NCBI RefSeq assembly: GCF_900475285.1
Contig: NZ_LS483370.1
Span: forward strand, 3,424,001-3,488,000
Length of the DNA stretch: 64,000 nt
Origin: Pseudomonas taetrolens
GTDB lineage: Bacteria; Pseudomonadota; Gammaproteobacteria; Pseudomonadales; Pseudomonadaceae
Reading direction: 5' to 3'
Positions within the stretch are counted from its first letter, which is position 1. The number at the start of each line of letters is the position of its first letter. This document shows, piece after piece, positions 8,212 to 17,949 of the stretch. A program made the position numbers and the translations under genes. The notes under the pieces were generated by a model. It worked only from the letters and a program-made list of their open reading frames with translations, ran no database searches and was not told the DNA's origin.

Positions 8212-9642
8212 ATGACTTTTCTGCGCCCTACCCTGTTGACGCTCGCCTGCCTGCTCGCATCACCGAGCTTCGCCGACAACTTGCCGTCTCTGGGTGACGC
8301 CAGCTCGTCCATTGTCTCGCCCCAACAAGAGTACCAACTGGGCCGAGCCTGGCTAAGCATGCTGCGCGGCCAGGTTTCGCAACTCAACGACCCGCAGCTC
8401 AAGGATTACGTCGAAACCAGCGTTTACAAGCTGGTTGAAACCAGCCAGGTTCAGGATCGGCGCCTGGAATTCATCCTGATCAACAGCCCGCAACTCAACG
8501 CGTTTGCAGCGCCAGGCGGGATCATCGGGGTCAATGGCGGTTTGTTTCTCAATGCCCAGACCGAAGGTGAATACGCTTCGGTCATGGCTCACGAACTGGC
8601 TCACTTGTCACAACGGCACTTTGCGCGGGGCGTAGAAGCCCAACAACGCATGCAGTTGCCAATGATGGCGGCCTTGCTCGCAGGCATTATCGTGGCAGCC
8701 TCGGGCGCAGGTGACGCCGGGATCGCCGCCATTGCCGGGACACAGGCAGCAGCCATGCAAGAGCAACGGCGTTTCTCGCGCCAAAATGAGCAAGAGGCTG
8801 ACCGGATCGGCATTCTCAATCTGGAAAAAGCCGGCTACGACCCACGCTCCATGCCCACCATGTTCGAGCGCCTGATGCGCCAGTACCGCTTCGACGGCCG
8901 GCCGCCGGAGTTTCTGCTGACTCACCCGGTCACTGAGTCGCGGATCGCCGATACCCGCAACCGTGCCGAACAGGCACGCTCCGGCGGCACCGAAGACAGC
9001 CTGCGCTATCAATTGATCCGTGCCAGGGTGCAACTCAACTATGAGGATACCCCGGGGCTGGCCGCCAAGCGCTTCCGCGTGCAGCTCGATGAAAACCCGA
9101 AAAACGATGTGGCGCGCTATGGCCTGGCGATTGCCCAAATCAAAGGCAGTCAATTCAAGGAAGCCCGCGAAAATCTCAAGACCTTGCTGGACAAGGCGCC
9201 TAACGACATCACCTATAACCTGGCGCAGATTGAGCTGGACATGGCCAACAACCGCCTGGCTGAAGCCCAGCAGCGGATCGACAGAATGCGCACCCTGTAC
9301 CCGGGCAACTACCCGCTCAATCAGGCCCGGGTCGACCTGTTGCTCAAGCAGAACCGCCCAAAAGACGCCGAGAAGGCGCTCGACGCCCTGCTCAAAAGCC
9401 GCCCCGATGATCCGGATGTCTGGTACATGGTTGCCGAAACTCGCGGCCTGTCAGGCAACATCATCGGCCTGCATCAGGCCCGGGCCGAATACTTCGCCCT
9501 GGTGGGTGACTATTCTCAGGCCATCAAGCATCTGGACTTTGCGAAAAAGCTCACCAGCAACTTCCAGCTCTCATCCCGCCTGGATGCCCGTCAACGAGAA
9601 TTGATGGACCAGGAGCGATCCATCAAAGAGATGATGAACTGA
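8212..9642 (+). CDS. M48-family periplasmic metalloprotease with TPR domain, BepA/YfgC type
   Basis: Secreted protein of 476 residues. A signal peptide (MTFLRPTLLTLACLLASPSFA, about 20 residues) precedes an M48 domain with zinc motif HELAHLSQRH and the downstream Glu ligand in RQNEQEADRIG. Tetratricopeptide repeats fill about residues 270-470. BepA-type proteins act in outer-membrane protein quality control, helping or degrading stalled LptD and Bam substrates. The open frame extends upstream to 8020, but the signal peptide sets the start at 8212. The gene is divergent from tusA. Confidence 0.92.
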   Translation: MTFLRPTLLTLACLLASPSFADNLPSLGDASSSIVSPQQEYQLGRAWLSMLRGQVSQLNDPQLKDYVETSVYKLVETSQVQDRRLEFILINSPQLNAFAAPGGIIGVNGGLFLNAQTEGEYASVMAHELAHLSQRHFARGVEAQQRMQLPMMAALLAGIIVAASGAGDAGIAAIAGTQAAAMQEQRRFSRQNEQEADRIGILNLEKAGYDPRSMPTMFERLMRQYRFDGRPPEFLLTHPVTESRIADTRNRAEQARSGGTEDSLRYQLIRARVQLNYEDTPGLAAKRFRVQLDENPKNDVARYGLAIAQIKGSQFKEARENLKTLLDKAPNDITYNLAQIELDMANNRLAEAQQRIDRMRTLYPGNYPLNQARVDLLLKQNRPKDAEKALDALLKSRPDDPDVWYMVAETRGLSGNIIGLHQARAEYFALVGDYSQAIKHLDFAKKLTSNFQLSSRLDARQRELMDQERSIKEMMN

Positions 9643-9650
9643 CCCCGACT

Positions 9651-9671
9651 CCCCGGCTGGCGCCGCCGGGG
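9651..9671. terminator. GC-rich hairpin between convergent protease and nadA genes
   Basis: CCCCGGC (9651-9657) pairs with GCCGGGG (9665-9671) around a 7-nt loop, 9 nt after the protease stop codon. There is no T-tract on either side, so termination strength is doubtful. Confidence 0.4.
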
Positions 9672-9678
9672 TTGACCG

Positions 9679-10737
9679 TCAGGCATTGCCCGCCAGCTTC
9701 AAACGTGCGGCCTGGGTAAAGTCCAGCATGCGCTTGAGGGGGCGAACGGCGTGAGGCACCAACGCCGGATCAACGAAAATCTCGTTACTGCCGGTTTTCA
9801 GACACTCCAGCGTGCGCTCAAGCGTGTTCATGGCCATCCACGGGCAATGGGCGCAACTGCGGCAGGCGGCGCCATTACCGGCCGTTGGCGCCTCGATAAA
9901 GACCTTGTCCGGGCACAGCTGCTGCATTTTGTAAAAAATGCCGCGGTCAGTGGCCACGATAAAAGTCTTGTTGGGCAGGTTTTGCGCAGCGGCAATCAGT
10001 TGACTGGTGGAGCCCACGGCATCGGCCAGGTCGATCACCGACTCCGGCGATTCCGGGTGAACCAGAATGGCCGCATCCGGGTACAGCGCCTTCATGCCTT
10101 CAAGCTGCTTGGACTTGAACTCTTCGTGGACGATGCAAGCGCCGTCCCAGAGCAGCATGTCGGCACCGGTCTGGCGCTGAATGTAGCGTCCCAAGTGTTT
10201 GTCCGGGCCCCAGATGATAGTTTCGCCGTTGTCCATCAGGCTTTCGACGATTTCCAAGGCGCAACTTGAGGTCACCACCCAGTCAGCCCGGGCCTTCACC
10301 GCTGCCGACGTGTTGGCATACACCACCACGGTACGCTCGGGATGCTTGTCGCAAAACGCCGAGAACTCTTCAACCGGGCAGCCCAGGTCCAGCGAACAGG
10401 TCGCCTCCAGCGTCGGCATCAGCACGCGCTTTTCAGGGGTGAGGATTTTTGCCGTTTCCCCCATAAAGCGCACACCCGCGACCAGAATGGTCTTGGCCGG
10501 GTGGGCCGCGCCAAAGCGGGCCATCTCAAGGGAGTCGGATACACAGCCGCCGGTTTCTTCAGCCAGGGCCTGAATCACCGGATCACAATAAAAGTGTGCC
10601 ACCAGCACCGCATCACGGGCCTTGAGCTCAGCCGCAATCTGCTCGCGCAGGATAAGGGATTGTGCCTCAGTCAACGGTTTGGGTTGCTTGGCATCGAGGT
10701 GGGCTTGAACCAGAAGTCGTTCAGAAATTTGCGTCAT
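9679..10737 (-). CDS. nadA: Quinolinate synthase NadA
   Basis: Condenses iminoaspartate with dihydroxyacetone phosphate to quinolinate in de novo NAD synthesis, using an oxygen-sensitive 4Fe-4S cluster. The 352-residue frame starting [17 protein letters not shown] has the usual Pseudomonas length; the upstream 40 codons to 10857 are not conserved-looking. Cysteines available for the cluster are in CSLDLGC, TSSCALE and [15 protein letters not shown]. Substrate motifs [14 protein letters not shown] and [12 protein letters not shown] are present. No nadB is nearby. Confidence 0.96.
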   Translation of the reverse strand: MTQISERLLVQAHLDAKQPKPLTEAQSLILREQIAAELKARDAVLVAHFYCDPVIQALAEETGGCVSDSLEMARFGAAHPAKTILVAGVRFMGETAKILTPEKRVLMPTLEATCSLDLGCPVEEFSAFCDKHPERTVVVYANTSAAVKARADWVVTSSCALEIVESLMDNGETIIWGPDKHLGRYIQRQTGADMLLWDGACIVHEEFKSKQLEGMKALYPDAAILVHPESPESVIDLADAVGSTSQLIAAAQNLPNKTFIVATDRGIFYKMQQLCPDKVFIEAPTAGNGAACRSCAHCPWMAMNTLERTLECLKTGSNEIFVDPALVPHAVRPLKRMLDFTQAARLKLAGNA

Positions 10738-10989
10738 GTTCGCAAGACCTGCAAGCGCTGCTGCGCGAAAGTCGAGTGTACCACCAGCTCCGGACTGTTC
10801 GAGTCCCGCTGGGAGAATGTGTGTTATCAGGCACGGACCAGCTATCAAGGGCGACAAGGCTACAGAATAACCTTGGAATTCAAAAGTTTAATGTTACAGG
10901 AAGCCTGTGATGAGGGGATTCAGACCACTGGCGTAATGAACAGCCGATACCTGTCTTGCATCAGGCACCGGCTTTCACGCCGGGAACGA

Positions 10990-11676
10990 TTATTGAAGGG
11001 TGCTTAACAGCGCTTCAGCCACCGCCCCGCCTGACGCCGGGTTTTGACCCGTGATGAGGCGCCCGTCCGTAACGACATAGGGCGCCCAGGGCTGATCGGC
11101 TTTCTCATACCGGGCACCGCACTTCACCAGCTCGGTCTCCGTCAGATACGGCACGCAGTCTGCCAGTCCGACCAGCTGTTCTTCTTCATTGGAGAAACCG
11201 GTGAGGTTCTTTCCTTTAATCAGCAGCTCGCCATCCGACAGCCTGATATTCAAAAGCCCAACGGCGCCATGACACACCGAAGCGACTACACCGCCACGCT
11301 CATAGATGCTCCGGCTCAAGGCTTGCAACTCCGTATTATCCGGGAAGTCCCAGATCACCCCATGACCGCCGGCATAATAAATGGCGATGTAGTCATCCGG
11401 ATTAATCTCAGCGGGTTTAAGCGTCGCCCCCAGCCGATTCATGAAGGCCTTGTCGTGATACCACTGCCAGTCAATCTCGGCGGCCATTTCTGCGGCAAGG
11501 CTGTGGGGATCAATCGGCGTGTAACCCCCCTGTGGACTCACATAATCGACGGCATAACCGGCAGCCTGGACCTTGGCCACAAAATGCACAGCCTCGCCCA
11601 ACCACAAGCCGGTTGCCCGAGGCAGTTCGGGGTATTTTTCGACGCTGGTCAGTACCACCAATATTTTCTTGCTCAT
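10990..11676 (-). CDS. DJ-1/PfpI (type 1 glutamine amidotransferase-like) protein
   Basis: Cytoplasmic protein of 228 residues starting MSKKILVVLTSVEKYP. The nucleophile elbow VASVCHGAVGLL holds the reactive cysteine, and AGGHGVIWDFPDN supplies the family Gly-His region. The architecture is that of the Hsp31/glyoxalase III-like branch (about 230 residues) rather than the shorter PfpI branch. AAGGAGG lies 6 nt before this ATG, which decides it over the ATG one codon upstream. Likely handles reactive carbonyls or acts as a chaperone; substrate not known. Confidence 0.87.
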   Translation of the reverse strand: MSKKILVVLTSVEKYPELPRATGLWLGEAVHFVAKVQAAGYAVDYVSPQGGYTPIDPHSLAAEMAAEIDWQWYHDKAFMNRLGATLKPAEINPDDYIAIYYAGGHGVIWDFPDNTELQALSRSIYERGGVVASVCHGAVGLLNIRLSDGELLIKGKNLTGFSNEEEQLVGLADCVPYLTETELVKCGARYEKADQPWAPYVVTDGRLITGQNPASGGAVAEALLSTLQ

Positions 11677-11994
11677 CATGAACCTCCTTAATGGACGCAA
11701 CCCTTGCTGCCCGGGAACACGGCAGCCCTAGAGCATAGACACAAGGTGAGATGCATAAGTACCTTGTCCGCTTGCGTTCGATCTAGGCTATCGCCATATC
11801 GAGGCCTGCTGCTCGCCTGGGATGGCCGAGTCCGCGCCGTATCGCCGGGCTAACCAACGCCAGCCAAAACCAGCGAGGCTTTAACTCCGCAGACTAAAGC
11901 GCAGACGCCATACGGCAGTCGCCAGTTTCGCCAAAGCCCCCCCCCCCGCATTGTGTACGACCGCCTAGATTCGCACCCGACTAAATCACAGACG
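11677..11994. other. 318-nt gap without a gene
   Basis: I see no reading frame with a ribosome site. The only unusual element is an uninterrupted run of 11 C at 11937-11947. The right end abuts the tRNA-Lys terminator. Confidence 0.6.
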
Positions 11995-12034
11995 CAAAAA
12001 AGCCGGTTAACCCTGAGGGCTGACCGGCTGTTTT
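11995..12034 (-). terminator. Terminator of the tRNA-Lys gene
   Basis: Read on the minus strand, AGCCGGT (12029-12023) pairs with ACCGGCT (12007-12001), followed by T6. It begins 13 nt after the tRNA CCA end. Confidence 0.88.
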
Positions 12035-12046
12035 GGTGTAGCTATA

Positions 12047-12122
12047 TGGTGGGTCGTGTGGGATTCGAACCTACGACCAATTGGTTAAAAGCCAACTGCT
12101 CTACCAACTGAGCTAACGACCC
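12047..12122 (-). tRNA. tRNA-Lys (UUU)
   Basis: Full 76-nt cloverleaf on the minus strand with an encoded CCA end at 12047-12049. Acceptor GGGTCGT pairs with ACGACCC; the D-arm is TAGCTCAGTTGGTAGAGCA, the anticodon loop CTTTTAA gives UUU, and the T-arm contains GGTTCGAATCC. The wobble U is the kind modified by the TusA sulfur relay. The gene lies downstream of queC on the same strand, with 75 nt between them. Confidence 0.97.
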
Positions 12123-12196
12123 GCTTCGTTGTGGTACGTATAATACTGATTTTTAACGAGAATTCAACACCCTGTTAAAAATAAATGCGAAATAAT

Positions 12197-12889
12197 TCAA
12201 AAATAGCGGGTTGGGTCAGTAATTCCGGCGGCGGCAAAGCCTTCCGCGCGCAGGCGGCAGCTATCACACTTACCGCAAGCTTGCCCCTGAGCGTCCGCCT
12301 GATAGCAAGAAACCGTCAGTGAGTAGTCCACCCCCAGTTTCACGCCCGCCTGCACGATCTGAGCCTTGCTCATGTTTTGCAATGGCGCCTTGATCCGGAA
12401 GCCCTGCCCTTCTACCCCGGCCTTGGTCGCCAGATTTGCCATGACTTCAAACGCCTCGACAAACTCAGGGCGGCAATCCGGGTACCCCGAGTAATCCACA
12501 GCATTGACGCCGATGAAGATATCTCGTGCTTGCAGGACCTCTGCCCATCCCAACGCCAGGGACAGGAACACCGTATTACGCGCCGGTACGTAGGTCACCG
12601 GGATACCTTCCCCCGGAGACTCCGGCACATCAATGGAGTCGTCGGTCAGCGCGGAGCCGCCGATACCGTTCAGATTCAGGCCAATGACCTTATGCTCAAC
12701 CGCGCCCAGATCGCGTGCAACCTGTGCTGCGGCGTCGAGTTCGGCACGGCTGCGCTGACCATAGTCAAAGCTCATGGTATAGCAGCTATAGCCTTCAGCA
12801 CGCGCCATGGCCACAACCGTGGCGGAGTCGAGCCCGCCAGAGAGCAGGATCACTGCCCGTTTTTCGGTAACAACAGTCTGTTCAGTCAT
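12197..12889 (-). CDS. queC: 7-cyano-7-deazaguanine synthase QueC
   Basis: Converts 7-carboxy-7-deazaguanine to preQ0 with ATP and ammonia, in queuosine synthesis. The 230-residue protein has the PP-loop [11 protein letters not shown] near the N terminus, a second motif [13 protein letters not shown], and a zinc site [10 protein letters not shown] near the C terminus. ATG at 12889 follows the queE stop codon by 1 nt, so queE and queC form a tight pair catalysing consecutive steps. The longer frame to 13054 lies inside queE and is not used. Confidence 0.96.
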   Translation of the reverse strand: MTEQTVVTEKRAVILLSGGLDSATVVAMARAEGYSCYTMSFDYGQRSRAELDAAAQVARDLGAVEHKVIGLNLNGIGGSALTDDSIDVPESPGEGIPVTYVPARNTVFLSLALGWAEVLQARDIFIGVNAVDYSGYPDCRPEFVEAFEVMANLATKAGVEGQGFRIKAPLQNMSKAQIVQAGVKLGVDYSLTVSCYQADAQGQACGKCDSCRLRAEGFAAAGITDPTRYF

Positions 12890-12890
12890 A

Positions 12891-13538
12891 TCAGCGCCCC
12901 GGCTCGTCGTTCCACAGGTATTTATGCAGCTGCATTTGCAAGCGTACTGGCAGATTATCCGCCACGATCCAGTCAGCCAGATCACGGGCTGGCAAGTCAT
13001 GGTGGCTCGGCGAAAACAGCACTTCACCGGCCCGTCGCTCCAGACCGTACTCAATCAGCTTGGAAACCGCCCAGTCGTAGTCTTCCCGTGAGCAGATCAC
13101 AAACTTGACCTGGTCATTGGGGGTCAGCAAAGCGATATTTTCGTAGAGGTTGCGATGGGACTCTTTGGAGCCCGGCGTCTTGAGGTCGAGCACGCGGCTT
13201 ACGCGCTGATCGACAGCCGAAATATCCAGCGCACCACTGGTCTCGATCGAGACTTCGTAGCCTGCATCACACAGCTGTTTGAGCAGAGGAATGGCATTGG
13301 GCTGGGCCAATGGCTCACCGCCCGTCACGCAGACGTAGCGCGGACGAAAATCGGCAACCTGCTCCAGAATACTGTCGAGCGTACGTATGGTGCCACCGCT
13401 GAAGGCGTAAGCGCTGTCGCAATAACCGCAACGTAAAGGGCAGCCAGTCAGACGAACAAAAACGGTGGGCAGGCCAGCCGTTCGCGTTTCACCCTGTAAC
13501 GAGTAAAAAACTTCGGTAATTCTCAATGTGTCTTGCAT
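12891..13538 (-). CDS. queE: 7-carboxy-7-deazaguanine synthase QueE (radical SAM)
   Basis: Radical-SAM enzyme that contracts 6-carboxytetrahydropterin to 7-carboxy-7-deazaguanine. The 215 residues begin [17 protein letters not shown]; the cluster motif is [13 protein letters not shown] (CxxxCxxC), and VTGGEPLAQ follows. A GTG three codons upstream (13547) is a possible alternative start. queC follows 1 nt downstream. The gene sits just beyond the tol-pal cluster on the same strand, with two terminator-like hairpins in between, so it likely has its own promoter. Confidence 0.95.
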   Translation of the reverse strand: MQDTLRITEVFYSLQGETRTAGLPTVFVRLTGCPLRCGYCDSAYAFSGGTIRTLDSILEQVADFRPRYVCVTGGEPLAQPNAIPLLKQLCDAGYEVSIETSGALDISAVDQRVSRVLDLKTPGSKESHRNLYENIALLTPNDQVKFVICSREDYDWAVSKLIEYGLERRAGEVLFSPSHHDLPARDLADWIVADNLPVRLQMQLHKYLWNDEPGR

Positions 13539-13591
13539 ATCCGCCACGGGCGTAACAGCTAAACAGGCTGTCCGCCTCCGTCAGGCACTCC

Positions 13592-13610
13592 AAAAAACCT
13601 GCCGAGCAGG
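13592..13610 (-). terminator. Second terminator-like hairpin between cpoB and queE
   Basis: On the minus strand CCTGC-TCG-GCAGG is followed immediately by T6. It lies about 45 nt beyond the first cpoB terminator, giving a tandem pair. The stem is short (5 bp). Confidence 0.55.
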
Positions 13611-13652
13611 GTTCAGAGGAGCGTATTTCATAAAAGGGCGTGGATTCTAACG

Positions 13653-13676
13653 AAAAAACCCGCGACAAGCGCGGGT
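13653..13676 (-). terminator. Terminator of the tol-pal operon after cpoB
   Basis: CCCGCG (13659-13664) pairs with CGCGGG (13670-13675) around a 5-nt loop, and the minus strand continues with T6. It lies 25 nt after the cpoB stop codon. Confidence 0.85.
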
Positions 13677-13700
13677 TTCTCGATATAAGCCGTTTGTCAC

Positions 13701-14519
13701 TTACATGCGCTGCAAATCACGCTGGGCCAACTGAGCAGCCGAAGTACCCGGATACTGGGCCACAACCTGTTGCAAAATGCCTTTCACCTTGTCGGCATGA
13801 CCCAGGCGACGCTCTACATCAGCAAGCTTGTAGAGTGAATCCGGCACTTTTCCGTGCTTGGGATATAGCTGACTAACCTTCGCAAATGCCTGGCCAGCGG
13901 CTTGTAGATCACCTTTGGCCAGATTGACTTCACCCAGCCAGTACTGGGCATTGCCCGCGTATTGGCTATTCGGGTATTTGCGCAAAAAGGCGGTGAATGC
14001 CTGGCTCGCCCTGTCGAAATCCTTGGCTTTGATCAAGTCGAAAGCCGCATCGTAATAGAGCTTTTCTTTCGCAGGATCAGCAGGTTCATTACTGGCAGCC
14101 GCCTGAGAAGCAGGTGCTGCAGTATTACCGGCGGCATTAGCGCCACCAGCAGAAGAATTATCAGGCGCGGCGGCAGGAGCCATGCCAGCACCAATGCGCC
14201 GATCAAGTTCCTGGTATCGCTCCAGGCTTTCTTGTTTCATGCGCGAGACATCATTTTGCAGAACTTCGATCACACCCTGTTGGCGTGCAATCTGCTCCTG
14301 CATTTGTTGCAACTGGTTGAACAGTTCGCCCTGTGCCGAGACAGGGGTCGAAACCCCTCCCCCGGCATAGGCGCCGCTCGCACCGTAACCCGTTGACGGA
14401 GAACTCCCCCCGCTATTGTTATAGCCAGAGTTATCCTCGACCACAGGAACCGCAGCCCATGCCGCTAGAGGCATGAGGCTGAGAGTCAGAATAGTTACAG
14501 CACGGCGGCACGTTCGCAT
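13701..14519 (-). CDS. cpoB: Tol-Pal system / cell division coordinator CpoB (YbgF)
   Basis: Periplasmic protein of 272 residues that links outer-membrane constriction with septal peptidoglycan synthesis. It has a signal peptide ending at AWAA, a glycine/serine-rich linker, a coiled-coil trimerisation segment (about residues 60-110, FNQLQQMQEQIARQQGVIEV), an Ala/Pro-rich linker, and a C-terminal TPR domain (about 150-270, with YPNSQYAGNAQYWLGEV). It is the last gene of the tol-pal cluster, 6 nt after pal. Confidence 0.95.
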   Translation of the reverse strand: MRTCRRAVTILTLSLMPLAAWAAVPVVEDNSGYNNSGGSSPSTGYGASGAYAGGGVSTPVSAQGELFNQLQQMQEQIARQQGVIEVLQNDVSRMKQESLERYQELDRRIGAGMAPAAAPDNSSAGGANAAGNTAAPASQAAASNEPADPAKEKLYYDAAFDLIKAKDFDRASQAFTAFLRKYPNSQYAGNAQYWLGEVNLAKGDLQAAGQAFAKVSQLYPKHGKVPDSLYKLADVERRLGHADKVKGILQQVVAQYPGTSAAQLAQRDLQRM

Positions 14520-14525
14520 GACGAA

Positions 14526-15026
14526 TTACTTACGCAGTTCGACGCGACGGTTTTGAGCCCACGACTGTTCGTCGTTGCCAGTAGCGATTGGACGCTCTTT
14601 ACCGTAGGACACCAGCTCCAGCTGTGCTGGAGAAACACCTTGCAGTACCAGGTAGCGTTGAACGGCTTTCGCACGACGCTCGCCCAGTGCCATGTTGTAC
14701 TCACGAGTACCACGGGCGTCAGTGTTACCTTCCAGAACAACGCGAGCGCCGTTTGCTTTCAGGTCTTTAGCGTGAACGTCCAGAGCGCGCATTGCTTCTG
14801 GTTTCAGGTCCGAACTGTCGTATTCGAAGTAGAAAACTGTGATGGCACGCAGAGCAGCCTCTTCGCTCAGGGAACCGTCAACAGCGCCAGTGTTTGCGCC
14901 GTAACCAGCGTTTGGATCAACAGCAGCGCCTTCACCGGCATTGTCGCCGCCTTTGGACGAGCAACCTACAGCTACAGCCATGGCCAGTGCCAGCGCAGCG
15001 AATTTACCAAACTTCAGCATTTCCAT
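14526..15026 (-). CDS. pal: Peptidoglycan-associated lipoprotein Pal (OprL)
   Basis: Abundant outer-membrane lipoprotein of 166 residues that anchors the membrane to peptidoglycan and is mobilised by TolB/Tol[18 protein letters not shown] leads to lipobox VGCSS. The OmpA-like domain contains the diaminopimelate-binding motif [11 protein letters not shown] and [15 protein letters not shown] is 7 nt before the ATG at 15026, which excludes the frame extension to 15050. Codon bias is strong, as expected for a major envelope protein. Confidence 0.98.
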   Translation of the reverse strand: MEMLKFGKFAALALAMAVAVGCSSKGGDNAGEGAAVDPNAGYGANTGAVDGSLSEEAALRAITVFYFEYDSSDLKPEAMRALDVHAKDLKANGARVVLEGNTDARGTREYNMALGERRAKAVQRYLVLQGVSPAQLELVSYGKERPIATGNDEQSWAQNRRVELRK

Positions 15027-15081
15027 CGTAAAACTCCTAATGAACCCCAAGTGTTATATGCAACGTACAACTATCACCACG

Positions 15082-16383
15082 TCAGTTCAGGTAAGGGGAC
15101 CAGGAAGGTTCTCTGACTTCGCCTTGAGCGGTAGGAAGAGGGAGCCTTACGCGTCCATTTATGGACACGAGCATCAAGACTCCCCGGCCCTGCTGGCGGG
15201 TGGCGTAGATTACCATGGTGCCGTTGGGTGCAACAGTAGCTGACTCATCAAGGTTAGTATCTGTGAGGATTTTCACGCTTCCACGCTGCAAATCCTGCGC
15301 TGCAACCCGGAAGTTGGTGAAACCATCCTGACGATGGATCATTACCAGGGTCTTTTCGTCAGCCGAAAGCTTCGGACTGGCGTTGTAGTTCCCGATAAAC
15401 GTTACGCGTTCTGCATTACCGCTGCCAACTGTGGTTTTGTAAATCTGTGGTTTGCCGCCACGGTCGGAGGTGAAATAGATAGTCGAGCCATCTTTACCCC
15501 AAAACGGTTCGGTATCAATAGCCGGGCTATTCGTCACGCGAGTCAATTGGCGCGACGCCAGGTTCATCACGTAAATTTCAGCATTGCCATCTTTGGACAG
15601 GACAAATGCCAGCTTCGAACCGTCCGGAGACCACGCCGGGGCGCCGTTCAAGCCTTCAAAGTTGGTAATCTGCTCACGACGACCCGTGTCGATGTTCTGC
15701 ATGAAGATACGTGGACGCTTCTGCTCAAACGACACATAAGCGATACGCTTGCCATCGGGTGCAAAACGAGGCGACAGGATCGGCTCACGTGACTGCAACA
15801 GAGTGACGGCACGAGCACCATCGTAGTCGGAACGCTGCAGCGTGTAGCGCGTGTTTGTCGCACTGGCACGTTCAGCCGTCACGTAAAGCAGGCGCGTGGA
15901 GAAAGCACCTTTAATACCGGTCAGCTTTTCAAACGACTGATCGGAGATGTAGTGCGCCATGTCGCGCAGCTGCTCGGTCGTACCCGACACGCTGCCAGTC
16001 AATACCGGCTGCTCGGTTGCGACGTTGAACAAGGCATATTGCACCTGAAGACGCCCGCCTGCCGGCACGATGTTACCCACCATGACGTATTGGGCACCCA
16101 AGGCTTTCCAGTCACGGAAAATGACTTCACTGGCCTGGGTCGGCAAGCTAATCATGTTCTGCTTTGGAATCGGCGCGTAGTAACCCGAGTTGCGCAGGTC
16201 ATTGCCGATGATTTCAGCCATGTCATCCGGTAGCACGGTGCCACCCTGCCAACCGAATGGCACGACGGCAATTGGCGTGGCCCGGTCGCTACCGCTGGTG
16301 ACCAGAATGTTCTTTTCATCTGCTACAGCCATCCCTGCCAAGCAGCAGACGACGACCAGCAGTCCTCGAAAAAAGTTAATCAC
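15082..16383 (-). CDS. tolB: Tol-Pal system protein TolB
   Basis: Periplasmic protein of 433 residues with a signal peptide (cleavage near GMAVADE), an N-terminal TolA/Pal-binding domain, and a C-terminal six-bladed beta-propeller seen as repeated [20 protein letters not shown] and LSADEKTLV motifs. It competes with peptidoglycan for Pal. The start overlaps the tolA stop by 4 nt, so translation is coupled. Confidence 0.97.
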   Translation of the reverse strand: MINFFRGLLVVVCCLAGMAVADEKNILVTSGSDRATPIAVVPFGWQGGTVLPDDMAEIIGNDLRNSGYYAPIPKQNMISLPTQASEVIFRDWKALGAQYVMVGNIVPAGGRLQVQYALFNVATEQPVLTGSVSGTTEQLRDMAHYISDQSFEKLTGIKGAFSTRLLYVTAERASATNTRYTLQRSDYDGARAVTLLQSREPILSPRFAPDGKRIAYVSFEQKRPRIFMQNIDTGRREQITNFEGLNGAPAWSPDGSKLAFVLSKDGNAEIYVMNLASRQLTRVTNSPAIDTEPFWGKDGSTIYFTSDRGGKPQIYKTTVGSGNAERVTFIGNYNASPKLSADEKTLVMIHRQDGFTNFRVAAQDLQRGSVKILTDTNLDESATVAPNGTMVIYATRQQGRGVLMLVSINGRVRLPLPTAQGEVREPSWSPYLN

Positions 16384-17474
16384 AAGGCTAGATCCTCAGG
16401 GGTGAATGTCATCTTGAATGATCGATAAGGATTGAAATCGCTGGGCTTCATGCCCTGCATTTCGGTTAGACGGCCAATGTTCTTGACCGCTGCCACAGCC
16501 GAGCTATCGAACGGGCCGTCACCGCTGGACTTGGCAACCGTCACTGAGGTTACCGTGCCATCAGGCAACATGCCGATTTGCAGCACTACTGTCATATTCT
16601 TGCGCGCCGAAGGAGGACGAGCCCACCCTTCTGCTGCCCGGGCACGAATCAAGTCGTCGAAGCTTCCTGCGACCTCATCACCCTGCTCATCTGCCAGGGC
16701 TTGTTGGCGTTGCGGCGTATCAGACAGCAAATCCGCCAGAGCCTGGGCCTTTTTATCTTCGGTCGATTTGCGCGCTGCTTCCACGGCCTTTTTCTTGGCA
16801 GCATCGGCAGCCGCTTTTTTCTTCGCATCATCAGCGGTCTTTTTCTTCGCTGCGTCTGCTACGGCCTTTTTCTTGGCGTCTTCAGCTGCTTTTTTCTTCG
16901 CATCTTCGACAACCTTTTTCTTGGCGTCTTCGGCAGCCTTCTTCTTCGCCTCTTCTTCAGCGGCTTTCTTGGCTTCTGCCTCAGACTTCTTCTTGGCTAT
17001 GTCAGCCAGCTTTTTCTCTTCAGCCTTTTTGGCGTCAGCAGACTTCTTGGCAGCATCCGCCTTTTTCGCTTCGTCGGCTTTTTTGGCCTCATCAGCTTTC
17101 TTGGCTTCACTGGCCTTGGCTTCGTCGGCTTTCTTCGCCTCAGCCGCCTTTTCTGCAGACTCTTCTTTCTTTTGTTCAGCGGCCTTTACAGCTTCCTGCT
17201 CAACCTTTTTTTGTTCCATCTGTTCGACTTCGGTCTGGCGCGCGGCGGACTTCTTCGCCTCCCCTGCAATCTTTTGATTGGTTTGGGTGGTCGCCTGACT
17301 TTTGGACTTGAGCTGGTACAGCGTCGCTTGAACAATAGGCTTGGAGGGCGGCAGCTCCGGCGTCATGGCAAAGCTGACGAACAGCATGCCAAAAATCAGG
17401 ATGTGCAGCCCTATCGCCCAGACTGTAGGCCAAAAGTAATTCTCAGAGGCGGACGGCTCCCGCTGTTCGCGCAT
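16380..17474 (-). CDS. tolA: Tol-Pal system protein TolA
   Basis: Inner-membrane protein of 364 residues spanning the periplasm and coupling the TolQR motor to TolB/Pal. One transmembrane helix (about 15-37, [19 protein letters not shown]) precedes domain II, a long Lys/Ala/Glu helix (about 65-240) built from repeats of the type [11 protein letters not shown], then the globular domain III ending [12 protein letters not shown]. The repeats make the DNA internally repetitive (16770-17170). tolR stop and tolA start share one base. Confidence 0.97.
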   Translation of the reverse strand: MREQREPSASENYFWPTVWAIGLHILIFGMLFVSFAMTPELPPSKPIVQATLYQLKSKSQATTQTNQKIAGEAKKSAARQTEVEQMEQKKVEQEAVKAAEQKKEESAEKAAEAKKADEAKASEAKKADEAKKADEAKKADAAKKSADAKKAEEKKLADIAKKKSEAEAKKAAEEEAKKKAAEDAKKKVVEDAKKKAAEDAKKKAVADAAKKKTADDAKKKAAADAAKKKAVEAARKSTEDKKAQALADLLSDTPQRQQALADEQGDEVAGSFDDLIRARAAEGWARPPSARKNMTVVLQIGMLPDGTVTSVTVAKSSGDGPFDSSAVAAVKNIGRLTEMQGMKPSDFNPYRSFKMTFTPEDLAL

Positions 17475-17935
17475 CAGGGAGCCTCGGTTATCAAGCCAAC
17501 GTTACCGACCCCGGCTTTTTGCAGGCCGCCCATGGCACCCATTACAGCGCCGTAATCCACGGTTTTGTCACCGCGAATAAAGACCTGGGTCTGCTTGCCA
17601 CCTTCGTTGCCTGCGCGAATGATTTTAGTCACGGCGTCAGTCATCTGAGGCAGGGTCATGGCCCTGTCCATCTGCTTTTCGGTGTCGACTTCACTGCCAA
17701 GGTTCCAGAAATAGGTCTTGTCAGCCTTGATCGAAATAGTCAAAACCTGAGTGTTGTTGTCTTGCGGCAAGGCCTCGCTGGAGACCTTGGGCAAATCAAC
17801 CTTCACACCCTGATTGAGCATCGGTGCGGTCACCATGAAGATGACCAGCAGTACCAGCATCACGTCGATGTAAGGCACTACGTTCATCTCGGCAACCGGC
17901 TTGCGCTTGCGTCGAGCTCGGGCGATTAAAGCCAT
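17474..17935 (-). CDS. tolR: Tol-Pal system protein TolR (ExbD family)
   Basis: Inner-membrane protein of 153 residues. Basic N terminus, one transmembrane helix containing the proton-path aspartate (VVPYIDVMLVLLVIFMV), and a periplasmic domain that binds peptidoglycan. It forms the ion-driven motor with TolQ at roughly two TolR per five TolQ. It lies 14 nt after tolQ and overlaps tolA by one base. Confidence 0.97.
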   Translation of the reverse strand: MALIARARRKRKPVAEMNVVPYIDVMLVLLVIFMVTAPMLNQGVKVDLPKVSSEALPQDNNTQVLTISIKADKTYFWNLGSEVDTEKQMDRAMTLPQMTDAVTKIIRAGNEGGKQTQVFIRGDKTVDYGAVMGAMGGLQKAGVGNVGLITEAP

Positions 17936-17949
17936 TGGAAATTACCTGC

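Noticed and set aside
10342..11007. 221-codon plus-strand frame across nadA 5' end
   Set aside because: Overlaps nadA antisense and the intergenic region; no motifs.
13540..13652. Possible preQ1 riboswitch upstream of queE
   Set aside because: I looked for a preQ1 aptamer before the radical SAM gene. The hairpin there has a T6 tract but no match to the compact preQ1-I pattern; it fits a second tol-pal terminator.
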